From an uncultured Oscillospiraceae bacterium (GTDB lineage: Bacteria; Bacillota; Clostridia; Oscillospirales; Oscillospiraceae), in the NCBI GenBank assembly GCA_905233385.1, contig CAJOEH010000020.1, forward strand, positions 24,987-66,750: a stretch of 41,764 nucleotides of DNA, written 5' to 3'. A model generated the notes under the pieces. The model searched no databases. It saw only the letters and a program-made list of their open reading frames with translations, and was not told where the DNA came from. Below are positions 36,065 through 41,764 of this stretch, piece after piece. The number at the start of each line of letters is the position of its first letter. The stretch's first letter is position 1. Made by a program: the position numbers and the translations under genes.

Positions 36065-37279
36065 GTGTTGGAGGGTTATTCCTGGGCGCTCACCGGATAT
36101 GTACAAAAGTATCCGCTTCTTGCGGAGGCGTTTGGGCAAAAGGACGTGGAGCGTATCTTCTGCCTGGAGCCGGAACCGCCGGCTGTGGATAATTTGAACG
36201 ATTACATTCTCACAGCTCTGCGGGAGAAGAATCTGGATTATCTGTCGTTCTTCCTTCACCGTTATGAGAGGTTTTTGAATCGGCGCATCCGCTCCTTTTT
36301 GATTCGGGACGGATCGGACCAATACGATCCAGAGCGGTTTCTGGATATCAAGCTGGCCTGCCGGATGAAGATTTTGGAAAAGCTGGCGGACTATGATCCT
36401 GCCTCCGGCGCAAGCTTCACGACCTTCCTCTACCCGCACATCTCGGACGCGCTGCTGGAATTCCGCAAGGGCGAGGAGGCTTGGTCGCTGTCCTCGCTGA
36501 CGGCTTACAAATTGGTGCGTCGGATGGCGCAGCTGTATTACAATTCTCCCAATCCGATTTCTGCCTTTTGCAAACAGTTTCGCTGCAAGCCTGAGACTGC
36601 AAAAGCGTTTTTGAATCTGGCTCGGGGCATCCGAAACCGGACGACTCTGGAGTTGACCGCGCCGGATGATGAGGAAGGTACCGGCGAGGACGTGACCCGG
36701 GACGATTCCTGGGATTACCCGGAGATCCTTTCCGCCGATCTTCTCTATCAGCTTGTGCGTGCGGCGTTTGAAAAGCTGAACTACCGGGAGCAGCAGCTTT
36801 TGGAAAAACGGCAATGTATCTGTATGGACTGCGGCTGCGTCGCGCCGATGAAGACACAGCCCGGCTTTGACCGTCTGGCGGAGATGTTTGAATACAGCTC
36901 CACCAGCGGCGCGGAGCGAGCCTTTCAAAAAGCAGTGGATCATCTGACAGAGGTTTTGGTGAAAGACGGCGCCCTCCACGCGGTACGGCTTCGGCTGAAA
37001 TCCAAAACGCCGCGAAGGGCAAAAACGAAAAAGTGCTCCGACGAAAAGATCCCGGATAAACAAAAATACGCCGCCGCAATCTACCAATACCAGGCAGACT
37101 GCGACGGCGAATGGGGCGAGATTCTATTCAATTGTGAAACCGGCGAGGCGGAAATCCTCAGTCTTGCGGAATGGGACACGACGAAAACGCATCGCTTTGC
37201 AAATCGCGCGATCCGCTTTTTGATGGACCCGGAGAATCCCAATCTGCCAAAAACCTCAATTGTGGCGTTTGAGAAATAG
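36065..37279 (+). CDS. Sigma-70-like protein of the element
   Basis: A 404-residue protein with a sigma region 2-like segment: FFLHRYERFLNRRIRSFL, then DIKLACRMKILEKLADYDP and GASFTTFLYPHISDALLEF, a pattern of element-borne sigma factors. A helical middle (YREQQLLEKRQCICMDCGC) and a Lys/Arg-rich linker precede a C-terminal 70-residue domain not recognised. GTG 36065 is preferred (GGGAGG nine bases upstream) over GTG 36056, which overlaps that site. Whether it directs RNA polymerase is inferred. Confidence 0.65.
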   Translation: MLEGYSWALTGYVQKYPLLAEAFGQKDVERIFCLEPEPPAVDNLNDYILTALREKNLDYLSFFLHRYERFLNRRIRSFLIRDGSDQYDPERFLDIKLACRMKILEKLADYDPASGASFTTFLYPHISDALLEFRKGEEAWSLSSLTAYKLVRRMAQLYYNSPNPISAFCKQFRCKPETAKAFLNLARGIRNRTTLELTAPDDEEGTGEDVTRDDSWDYPEILSADLLYQLVRAAFEKLNYREQQLLEKRQCICMDCGCVAPMKTQPGFDRLAEMFEYSSTSGAERAFQKAVDHLTEVLVKDGALHAVRLRLKSKTPRRAKTKKCSDEKIPDKQKYAAAIYQYQADCDGEWGEILFNCETGEAEILSLAEWDTTKTHRFANRAIRFLMDPENPNLPKTSIVAFEK

Positions 37280-37559
37280 CACGGTTTTGTTTTTTGGGAT
37301 GTGGCATTTTGATAAAAACGAGAAAACGAGAGACGGGGGACGAGAGCTTTTTATATACCTCCTGCGGCCCGGCTGCGAACGCTTTTCTTCCGCTTCGCTC
37401 CATCCAAGCGCACGAAGCCTTTGTCGGCCAGGCGGGCTTTGCTTCTCACGAGCCCCTGCGTTTTCGGCCATCCGGCCTGCAAACCCCGCCTGCCCTGGCG
37501 TCGCCAAAAGGTCCTTGCGCTGCCCCTCCGCAAGCCCCTTCCGTCGCCTCCCGCCGCAG

Positions 37560-37581
37560 AAGGTATAACACACTAGACCTT
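37560..37581 (-). other. MobV-type origin of transfer (oriT)
   Basis: Minus strand AAGGTCTAGTGTGTTATACC. TAGTGTGTTATAC is identical to the nick region of the pMV158 oriT, where MobM cuts between G and T in GTG/TTA. The site is bounded by inverted AAGGT/ACCTT. It matches the relaxase family encoded at 30419-31474. Confidence 0.85.
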
Positions 37582-37610
37582 GCAGGCAAGATCGTGTGCC
37601 AAGGGAGGCC

Positions 37611-37676
37611 CTGCCCCCTTTGGATACCCCCGCCACGAAACCGCCCGGTTTCATTGGATGCTTCCCCACAGAGAAA
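37611..37676. repeat. Direct repeat flanking oriT, copy 1
   Basis: Starts CTGCCCCCTTTGGATACCCC and ends ACAGAGAAAG. About 80 percent identical by eye to copy 2 at 37757-37824. Confidence 0.8.
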
Positions 37677-37756
37677 GCCGGAGCATCCCAATTGTGCTCC
37701 GGCCTTCTCTGCCCAAAGGGGAGCTTCCCCTCTGGACACCTCTTGCAAAATGGGCG

Positions 37757-37824
37757 CTGCCCCCTTTGGATACCCCCGCCAACGGAACCAAACCGGTTTC
37801 TCTGGATACTTCCCTCAGAGAAAA
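37757..37824. repeat. Direct repeat flanking oriT, copy 2
   Basis: Starts CTGCCCCCTTTGGATACCCC and ends TCAGAGAAAA, 146 bases after copy 1. A shorter degenerate unit lies between them (CCCAAAGGGGAGCTTCCCCT, about 37718). Confidence 0.8.
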
Positions 37825-37907
37825 ACAACTATTGCGAATGCCTGCGAACATGACGCAGATTCAAAATGCTGCGCTTCTTTTTTCTTTGGTGCCCTCGCAG
37901 GTGTGCT

Positions 37908-38660
37908 TTATCCGAGCCCGGAAAGCCAGTTGGTGATGCTCTCGCGCACGCTGTCCTGGTTGTTCTGGCAGTCGTTTCCTCTGATTGCAAGGCCTTCGCC
38001 CACGGTACTGTTCGGGCAAGCGGATGCCAGCTTTTTGTCAAAGCCTGACAGGCCGGAGCCTTCATGGGTGGAGAAGGGGATCAGGGTCTTGCCGGCAAGG
38101 GCCTCCCCGTTGTTTTCGAAGAAGGTGTACATGATCATGGGCCAGTCGCCCCACCAGACAGGGGACCCGATAAAGACTGTGTCATACTGCGACAAATCAG
38201 GAAGGCTGCCTGCATAGGCGGGTCTTGCCTTCTCGTTTTGTTCCCGCTTTGCCACGTCCGTCAGTTCATCATAGGTCATGGGATAATGGTCATCCGCAGG
38301 GATCACCTCAAAGAGATCCGCACCGGTCTGTTCCGCAATCATTTCCGCCACAATCGCAGTGTTCCCTTTGTCGATGACGCCGACGGTGTACTGCTCGCCG
38401 GTTCTGGAAAAGTAGACGACCAGAACGGTACTGTCCGAAGCTGTCGGCTCATGCGGCGCCGAAGCAGGTTCTGTGGTTTCTCCCGGTTCCGATTCCGGTT
38501 CGGTCTGCTTTGGCTCCGGCTCTGTTTCCCTGCCGGCGGTGCTCTCGGTCGGGCCGGAGGTCTTACCGGCGCTGCCAGAACCGGCGCAGGCCGCAAGGGA
38601 AATCAGCAGTAAGGCGCACAGCAGGATCACAATGACGCTTGTTCTCTTTTTCATCTGCAT
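37908..38660 (-). CDS. Flavodoxin-domain lipoprotein
   Basis: A 250-residue secreted lipoprotein. The signal peptide KRTSVIVILLCALLLISLAAC has lipobox LAAC, then a Thr/Glu/Pro-rich linker (about 30-75). The flavodoxin_4-like domain follows: VVYFSRTGEQYTV binds FMN phosphate, then FIGSPVWWGDWPMIMYTFFE and PFSTHEGSGLSG. It would carry electrons outside the membrane, which is unusual for flavodoxins. The start (ATG 38660, or ATG 38654) is one base past the reductase stop, with GAGGCGGGG ahead, so it is cotranscribed. It is the last gene of the redox operon. Confidence 0.87.
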   Translation of the reverse strand: MQMKKRTSVIVILLCALLLISLAACAGSGSAGKTSGPTESTAGRETEPEPKQTEPESEPGETTEPASAPHEPTASDSTVLVVYFSRTGEQYTVGVIDKGNTAIVAEMIAEQTGADLFEVIPADDHYPMTYDELTDVAKREQNEKARPAYAGSLPDLSQYDTVFIGSPVWWGDWPMIMYTFFENNGEALAGKTLIPFSTHEGSGLSGFDKKLASACPNSTVGEGLAIRGNDCQNNQDSVRESITNWLSGLG

Positions 38661-38661
38661 A

Positions 38662-39504
38662 TTACCCCGCCTCGTAGGTCGGCTGCCAGGCGGCAAACTG
38701 AACGAGCTGCGCGTCTGTCCGGTGATAGTAGCGCACGCCTTTGTCAAGCTTCGCAATCTCAGCCATCTCCCCGTCGGTCAGGGTGAAGTCAAGGATATCG
38801 AGGTTGTCGCGGATGTGCTCCACATTCCGGCTGCCGGGGATCACAGCGAAGCCCATCTGGGTATGCCAGCGAAGGATGATCTGCGCAGGGGTCTTGCCGT
38901 ACTGTTTGCCGAGCTTCGCAAAGACAGGCTCGTTGATCAGCGCCTTGTCGCCGTGGCCCAGGGGATACCAGCTCATCAGCCGGATGCCGTACTTGTCCAG
39001 GGTCCTGCGAAGCTCGGTCTGGGTGAAGTAGGGATGCGCCTCCACCTGGATGAACTGTGGCGCGATCTCCCACTTGGTCTGCAGCTCTTCGATGTATTTG
39101 CCCTCGAAGTTGGAGATGCCGATGGCCTTCGCCTTGCCATCCTTGTACGCCTTTTCCAGCTGCCGATAGCCGGCCAGCCAGTTGCCGGCGGGCTGGTGGA
39201 TGTAGAGCAGATCCACATAGTCCACGCCCAGACGCTCCAGGGTCTCGTCCACGGCGTTCGGGTTCTCATACTCGCTGGGCCAGAGCTTGGTGGAGAGGAA
39301 GATCTCCTCGCGCTTCACGCCGCTGGCCTTCATGCCGCGGCCGACCGCCCGTTCATTCACATAGGCGTTGGCGGTATCCACCAGGGAGTAGCCCATTTTC
39401 AGGGCTTCCCGGACGCTGTTCTCCGCCTGAGCCGGGGAGAGCATAAAGGTTCCGATTCCGATCACCGGGCACTTTAAGCCGTTGTTCAGTTCCATGTATT
39501 CCAC
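38662..39504 (-). CDS. Aldo/keto reductase
   Basis: A 280-residue NADPH-dependent reductase of carbonyl substrates. A TIM barrel opens MELNNGLKCPVIGIGTFML. The catalytic tetrad is visible: Asp and Tyr in LVDTANAYVNE, Lys in STKLWPSEY and His in LLYIHQPAGN. The cofactor segment IPGSRNVEHIRDNLDI binds NADP. The start is GTG 39504 (EYMELNNG follows), because AGGAGG lies eight bases upstream; ATG 39495 is 17 bases from it. The family typically opens ME-Y-x-LNNG. The substrate is unknown. Confidence 0.9.
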   Translation of the reverse strand: MEYMELNNGLKCPVIGIGTFMLSPAQAENSVREALKMGYSLVDTANAYVNERAVGRGMKASGVKREEIFLSTKLWPSEYENPNAVDETLERLGVDYVDLLYIHQPAGNWLAGYRQLEKAYKDGKAKAIGISNFEGKYIEELQTKWEIAPQFIQVEAHPYFTQTELRRTLDKYGIRLMSWYPLGHGDKALINEPVFAKLGKQYGKTPAQIILRWHTQMGFAVIPGSRNVEHIRDNLDILDFTLTDGEMAEIAKLDKGVRYYHRTDAQLVQFAAWQPTYEAG

Positions 39505-39517
39505 TTTCAGTTCCTCC

Positions 39518-39889
39518 TCAATATGTAGATGCTCTGGACCCGGTGAATTTCCAGGTCCCGTTTTCTTTTCGCAGAGTAAAATCCCCCTGCAGCCGCCAGG
39601 TATGCTTCCTGCCCCCATAGACGGCGGCCGTCACCCGGCTTCTGCCGATCATCAGCGCGCTGTTCCCGTTCAGAGCGACCTCGATGCTGTCATGGTCCGC
39701 TGCGTAGTAGTTGAAGGTGCCGTCCATCAACCCCTTCAAAAACACCTCGGCCGATTGCCTTACCCCGGTCATGTGAAGCAGAGAATAGTCCTCTGACATC
39801 AGGCTGCGCAGGCCGTCCACGTCCTTCTCGATCATGCAGCGCCAGTACTTCCGGTACATTTCCCGGATCAGCTCTCGGTCGTCCGTCAT
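39518..39889 (-). CDS. NTF2/SnoaL-like protein
   Basis: A 123-residue protein with the cone-shaped NTF2 pattern: LIREMYRKYWRCMIEKDVDGLRSLM, EDYSLLHMTG and FTLRKENGTWKFTG at the end, typical of DUF4440/SnoaL-like families. These bind or transform small hydrophobic molecules. No certain active-site residues. It lies 12 bases after flavodoxin 2 and 13 before the aldo/keto reductase, all in one operon. Confidence 0.8.
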   Translation of the reverse strand: MTDDRELIREMYRKYWRCMIEKDVDGLRSLMSEDYSLLHMTGVRQSAEVFLKGLMDGTFNYYAADHDSIEVALNGNSALMIGRSRVTAAVYGGRKHTWRLQGDFTLRKENGTWKFTGSRASTY

Positions 39890-39901
39890 CGGAAATCCCC
39901 T

Positions 39902-40423
39902 TTACAGCAGGCCGTTGGCTGCCAGCCAGCGCCGGACGCTGTCGCCGGAGCCCGCGGCGCTGCTGCCGGTGATGGGAAGGCCCTTCTTCACGTCGGCGCC
40001 CGGCGCACACTGGCGGATGGTCTTCTCACTGCCGCCCATGCCGCTGCCCTCGTTTGTGCAGAGCGGAAGGACCGTCTTGTCCGTAAAGTCATAGCGCTCC
40101 AGGAAGGTGGCCACCGCCATGGGAATGGTGCCCCAGTAGTTGGGGTAGGCGAGAATGACCGTGTCGTAGGCGTCCAGACTGTCCGGATAATGGGTCAGCT
40201 CCGGACGGGCCTTCTCTCGCAGGTCCCGCTTGGCCTCGTCGATGCAGGTCATGTAGACAGGGGAATAGGGGTTCTTCATTTCGATTTTGAACAGATCCGC
40301 TTCGATCATGTCCTTCATGAGGTTGCAGACGATCTCGGTGTTGCCCACCTTCACGTAGCGCATCGCGCCGCCGAAGTAGTTTTCGTCCGCTCTGGAAAAG
40401 AAAGCAATCAGGGTTTTCGACAT
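39902..40423 (-). CDS. Cytoplasmic flavodoxin-like protein
   Basis: A 173-residue flavodoxin_4-like protein without signal peptide. LIAFFSRADENYFGGAMRYVKVGNTE is an FMN-loop variant, followed by AYPNYWGTIPMAVATFLERY and CTNEGSGMGGSEKTIR. It is paralogous to the lipoprotein flavodoxin three genes downstream. ATG 40423 has CGGAGG nine bases upstream; the longer frame reaches into the promoter. It is the first gene of the redox operon, divergent from the LysR gene that probably controls it. Confidence 0.87.
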   Translation of the reverse strand: MSKTLIAFFSRADENYFGGAMRYVKVGNTEIVCNLMKDMIEADLFKIEMKNPYSPVYMTCIDEAKRDLREKARPELTHYPDSLDAYDTVILAYPNYWGTIPMAVATFLERYDFTDKTVLPLCTNEGSGMGGSEKTIRQCAPGADVKKGLPITGSSAAGSGDSVRRWLAANGLL

Positions 40424-40457
40424 GGTGTTGTCCTCCGTTTCTGAATTCTCTGATTGG

Positions 40458-40522
40458 ATTATAGCAGATTTTTCTTGCAAAGTCTAATCGAAAAGGTATA
40501 TAATTGATTTAAGAATTAAATC
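40458..40522. promoter_or_regulatory. Divergent promoters and LysR operator
   Basis: Plus strand: TTGCAA (40475-40480), 18-base spacer, TATAAT (40499-40504) for lysR. Minus strand: TATAAT (40458-40463) for the flavodoxin operon, with a weak -35. An inverted repeat GATTTAAGAATTAAATC (40506-40522) lies just after the lysR -10, a likely LysR binding site. Confidence 0.6.
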
Positions 40523-40535
40523 GCTGGAGGGCAAT

Positions 40536-41423
40536 ATGACGACGAAGCAAATGGATTACTGCATCGAGCTGGCACGAACGCTGAATTTCACCCGGGCCGC
40601 GGAGAACCAGTTTGTGAGCCAGCCGACCCTGACCTATCAGATCAAGCTGCTGGAGGACGAGGTGGGCTTCCCGATCTTCACCCGCAGCGGCAAGGGCGCG
40701 GCCCTGACCCCTGCCGGGGCGCAGTTTGTGAGCTTTCTGTCCGGAATGCGGGAGGATCTGAAACGCGCCGTCGAGCAGGGGCAGAATTTCAGCGCGAAAT
40801 ATCAGGACAGCATTTCCGTCAGCATGATGGTCCGGCAGGCCCTGTTCTTTCTGCCGGAGGCCATGCGGCTCTTTGCCGGGCAGTTCCCCGAGGTGCAGGT
40901 CGTCCCGAAGTTCGAGTATGAAAACGGGATCGAGGGCTTCCTGAAGAACGAGACGGATCTGTTGTTTGCGCTGAAGGAGCAGACCAGACAGATTCCAGGC
41001 ATCCGGGTCCACGATCTGTTTGAAAGCCGGATCTATCTGATCGCCCAGAGGGACGATCCCCTTGCCGCGAAAAACCGGATCGCGGAGGAGGACCTCTATG
41101 GCAGGACCCTGATGGTGGGCGGCGGCTCTCCTCCGGCGCTGCGGGCCGTGCAGCACCGGCTGATCGGCAGCGGACGGATCGACTACTTCAACAGCGCCGA
41201 TCACGACACCACACTGACCAATGTGGCCGCCGGACGCGGCGTCTGCCTCGCGCCGGGATTTCTGAACGATCACAGCGGCCAGTTCGCGTGGATCCCCTTT
41301 GCCTGCGCCGAACGCTTTTCCTGCGTCCTTTGCAGCCACAGAGACGACCAACGCCCAAGCCTTGCGGCGTTTCTTGAAATCCTGAAAGGCCTCTACCGCA
41401 ATGCCGTCGCGTTCCCGCTGTAG
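40536..41423 (+). CDS. LysR-family transcriptional regulator
   Basis: A 295-residue regulator. The N-terminal winged helix-turn-helix (NFTRAAENQFVSQPTLTYQIKLLEDEVGFPIFTR) is typical. A linker helix and a two-lobed periplasmic-binding-like sensor domain follow (VSMMVRQALFFLPEAM onwards). ATG 40536 has CTGGAGG six bases upstream. Divergent placement suggests it controls the flavodoxin-reductase operon, perhaps in response to a redox-active metabolite (inference). An unusual nested hairpin follows at 41497. Confidence 0.93.
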   Translation: MTTKQMDYCIELARTLNFTRAAENQFVSQPTLTYQIKLLEDEVGFPIFTRSGKGAALTPAGAQFVSFLSGMREDLKRAVEQGQNFSAKYQDSISVSMMVRQALFFLPEAMRLFAGQFPEVQVVPKFEYENGIEGFLKNETDLLFALKEQTRQIPGIRVHDLFESRIYLIAQRDDPLAAKNRIAEEDLYGRTLMVGGGSPPALRAVQHRLIGSGRIDYFNSADHDTTLTNVAAGRGVCLAPGFLNDHSGQFAWIPFACAERFSCVLCSHRDDQRPSLAAFLEILKGLYRNAVAFPL

Positions 41424-41496
41424 GTTATCAAAGCATGCCAAACGGAATGGTATTAACAGCAGCATTCAGCAATGTTAAAGGTAGTGCATAATTGAT

Positions 41497-41548
41497 GCCC
41501 CCCTGAAAAACCCAGGAACTTCCTTGGTTTTTCGGCACTCAGGGGGGG
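41497..41548 (+). terminator. Nested hairpin downstream of lysR
   Basis: Outer arms GCCCCCCTGA / TCAGGGGGGG enclose an inner stem GAAAAACC / GGTTTTTC with AGGA/TCCT. No T-run on the plus strand after it. It lies 74 bases past the lysR stop. The 328 bases to 41751 hold no gene. Confidence 0.5.
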
Positions 41549-41680
41549 TATAAAAGTACAAAGTTGTTCCGTAGATGCCAACCCCGTTTTTTACGCAGTG
41601 GAGGGAAGCGAACCACCACACCACCGATTTTGGTAAAAATCAGAGGCCGGATTTCATACAGAATCTGCACCTGGTAAGAT

Positions 41681-41717
41681 GAAAGTAGACACTGAAAAGT
41701 GCCTACTTTCATTTTTT
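41681..41717 (+). terminator. Hairpin plus T-run ahead of truncated ORF
   Basis: GAAAGTAG(A)CAC / GTG(C)CTACTTTC, then ATTTTTTG. It resembles an intrinsic terminator, but no plus-strand gene ends nearby, so it may be a transcription attenuator in the leader of the next gene or a mobile-element end. Confidence 0.6.
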
Positions 41718-41751
41718 GTTGTAGAATATAAGTGAAAAAGGAAGTGAGAGA

Positions 41752-41764
41752 ATGAGCAAGAAAG
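41752..41764 (+). CDS. Start of an ORF cut by the window end
   Basis: ATGAGCAAGAAAG encodes MSKK plus one base, with AGGAAGTGAGAG upstream. An identity cannot be assigned. Another serine recombinase is only a guess from memory of similar starts. Confidence 0.4.

Larger units (their letters stand above)
37280..37907. other. Noncoding oriT region with GC-rich repeats
   Basis: No credible gene. Long open frames exist on both strands at once, as expected from GC-rich repetitive DNA without stops. The stretch holds the oriT (37560-37581), a direct-repeat pair (37611-37676 and 37757-37824) and an inverted repeat GCCGGAGCATCCCAATTGTG / TGCTCCGGC (about 37677-37706). Confidence 0.7.

Noticed and set aside
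37256-37828. 190-residue minus-strand frame
   Set aside because: Gly/Arg-rich translation of the repeats, overlapping an opposite-strand frame of similar length; noncoding repeat DNA is the simpler reading.
37294-38217. 307-residue plus-strand frame
   Set aside because: It spans the oriT repeat region and then runs antisense to the flavodoxin gene; no domain, no convincing ribosome site.
39495-39503. ATG 39495 as start of the aldo/keto reductase
   Set aside because: AGGAGG is 17 bases away; GTG 39504 is at ideal spacing and gives the usual family N-terminus.

Overview
The window is the replication-origin neighbourhood of a GC-rich, low-GC-lineage Firmicute (class Clostridia, probably a gut Oscillospiraceae-like bacterium). 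The reasons are a dnaA-dnaN-yaaA-recF-remB-gyrB-gyrA cluster, a spo0A gene, a Firmicute-type LexA box, perfect parS sites beside parAB, and many short hairpin repeats between genes. No database search was possible; family names rest on motif recognition.

1-10.5 kb (minus strand): gyrA, gyrB, a GIY-YIG gene, remB, recF, yaaA, a four-helix-bundle gene, dnaN and dnaA. The classical replication operon is interrupted twice by small accessory genes, each tied to inverted-repeat or hairpin DNA. Putative bipartite oriC sequence lies on both sides of dnaA (8553-8851 and about 10200-10290), and a DnaA-box-like site sits inside the dnaA promoter.

10.5-26.6 kb: a two-gene SufC/SufB-like Fe-S assembly operon and rlmH on the plus strand. 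Then follows a long run of minus-strand genes: spo0A, mscL, serS, a small membrane protein, parB, parA (with a 3' frameshift), lexA, a PflX-like radical SAM protein, and a purine-salvage operon. That operon (bmpA, nupO, nupP, nupQ, adeC) would import nucleosides and deaminate adenine. Two perfect parS sites flank the lexA region.

26.9 kb to the right end: rlmD, whose 3' end is occupied by an integrative element. The element carries a large serine recombinase, a small unknown ORF, a MobV relaxase, a P4-type helicase, a CHC2 primase-like protein, small accessory proteins, an XRE regulator, a zinc-finger protein and a sigma-70-like protein. A pMV158-like MobV oriT lies at about 37.57 kb in a repeat-rich noncoding stretch, some 6 kb from the relaxase gene. 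A redox cassette follows (flavodoxin lipoprotein, aldo/keto reductase, NTF2-like protein, flavodoxin) with a divergent LysR regulator. No right attachment site is visible, so the element probably runs past the window; a truncated ORF starts at 41752.

The most unusual signals are: the GIY-YIG gene lying between two arms of a dispersed repeat whose other copies lack a gene; the GCGATAT-punctuated hairpin array upstream of the four-helix-bundle gene; the remote oriT; and two adjacent element genes whose ribosome-positioned start codons are ACG and CTG instead of ATG.
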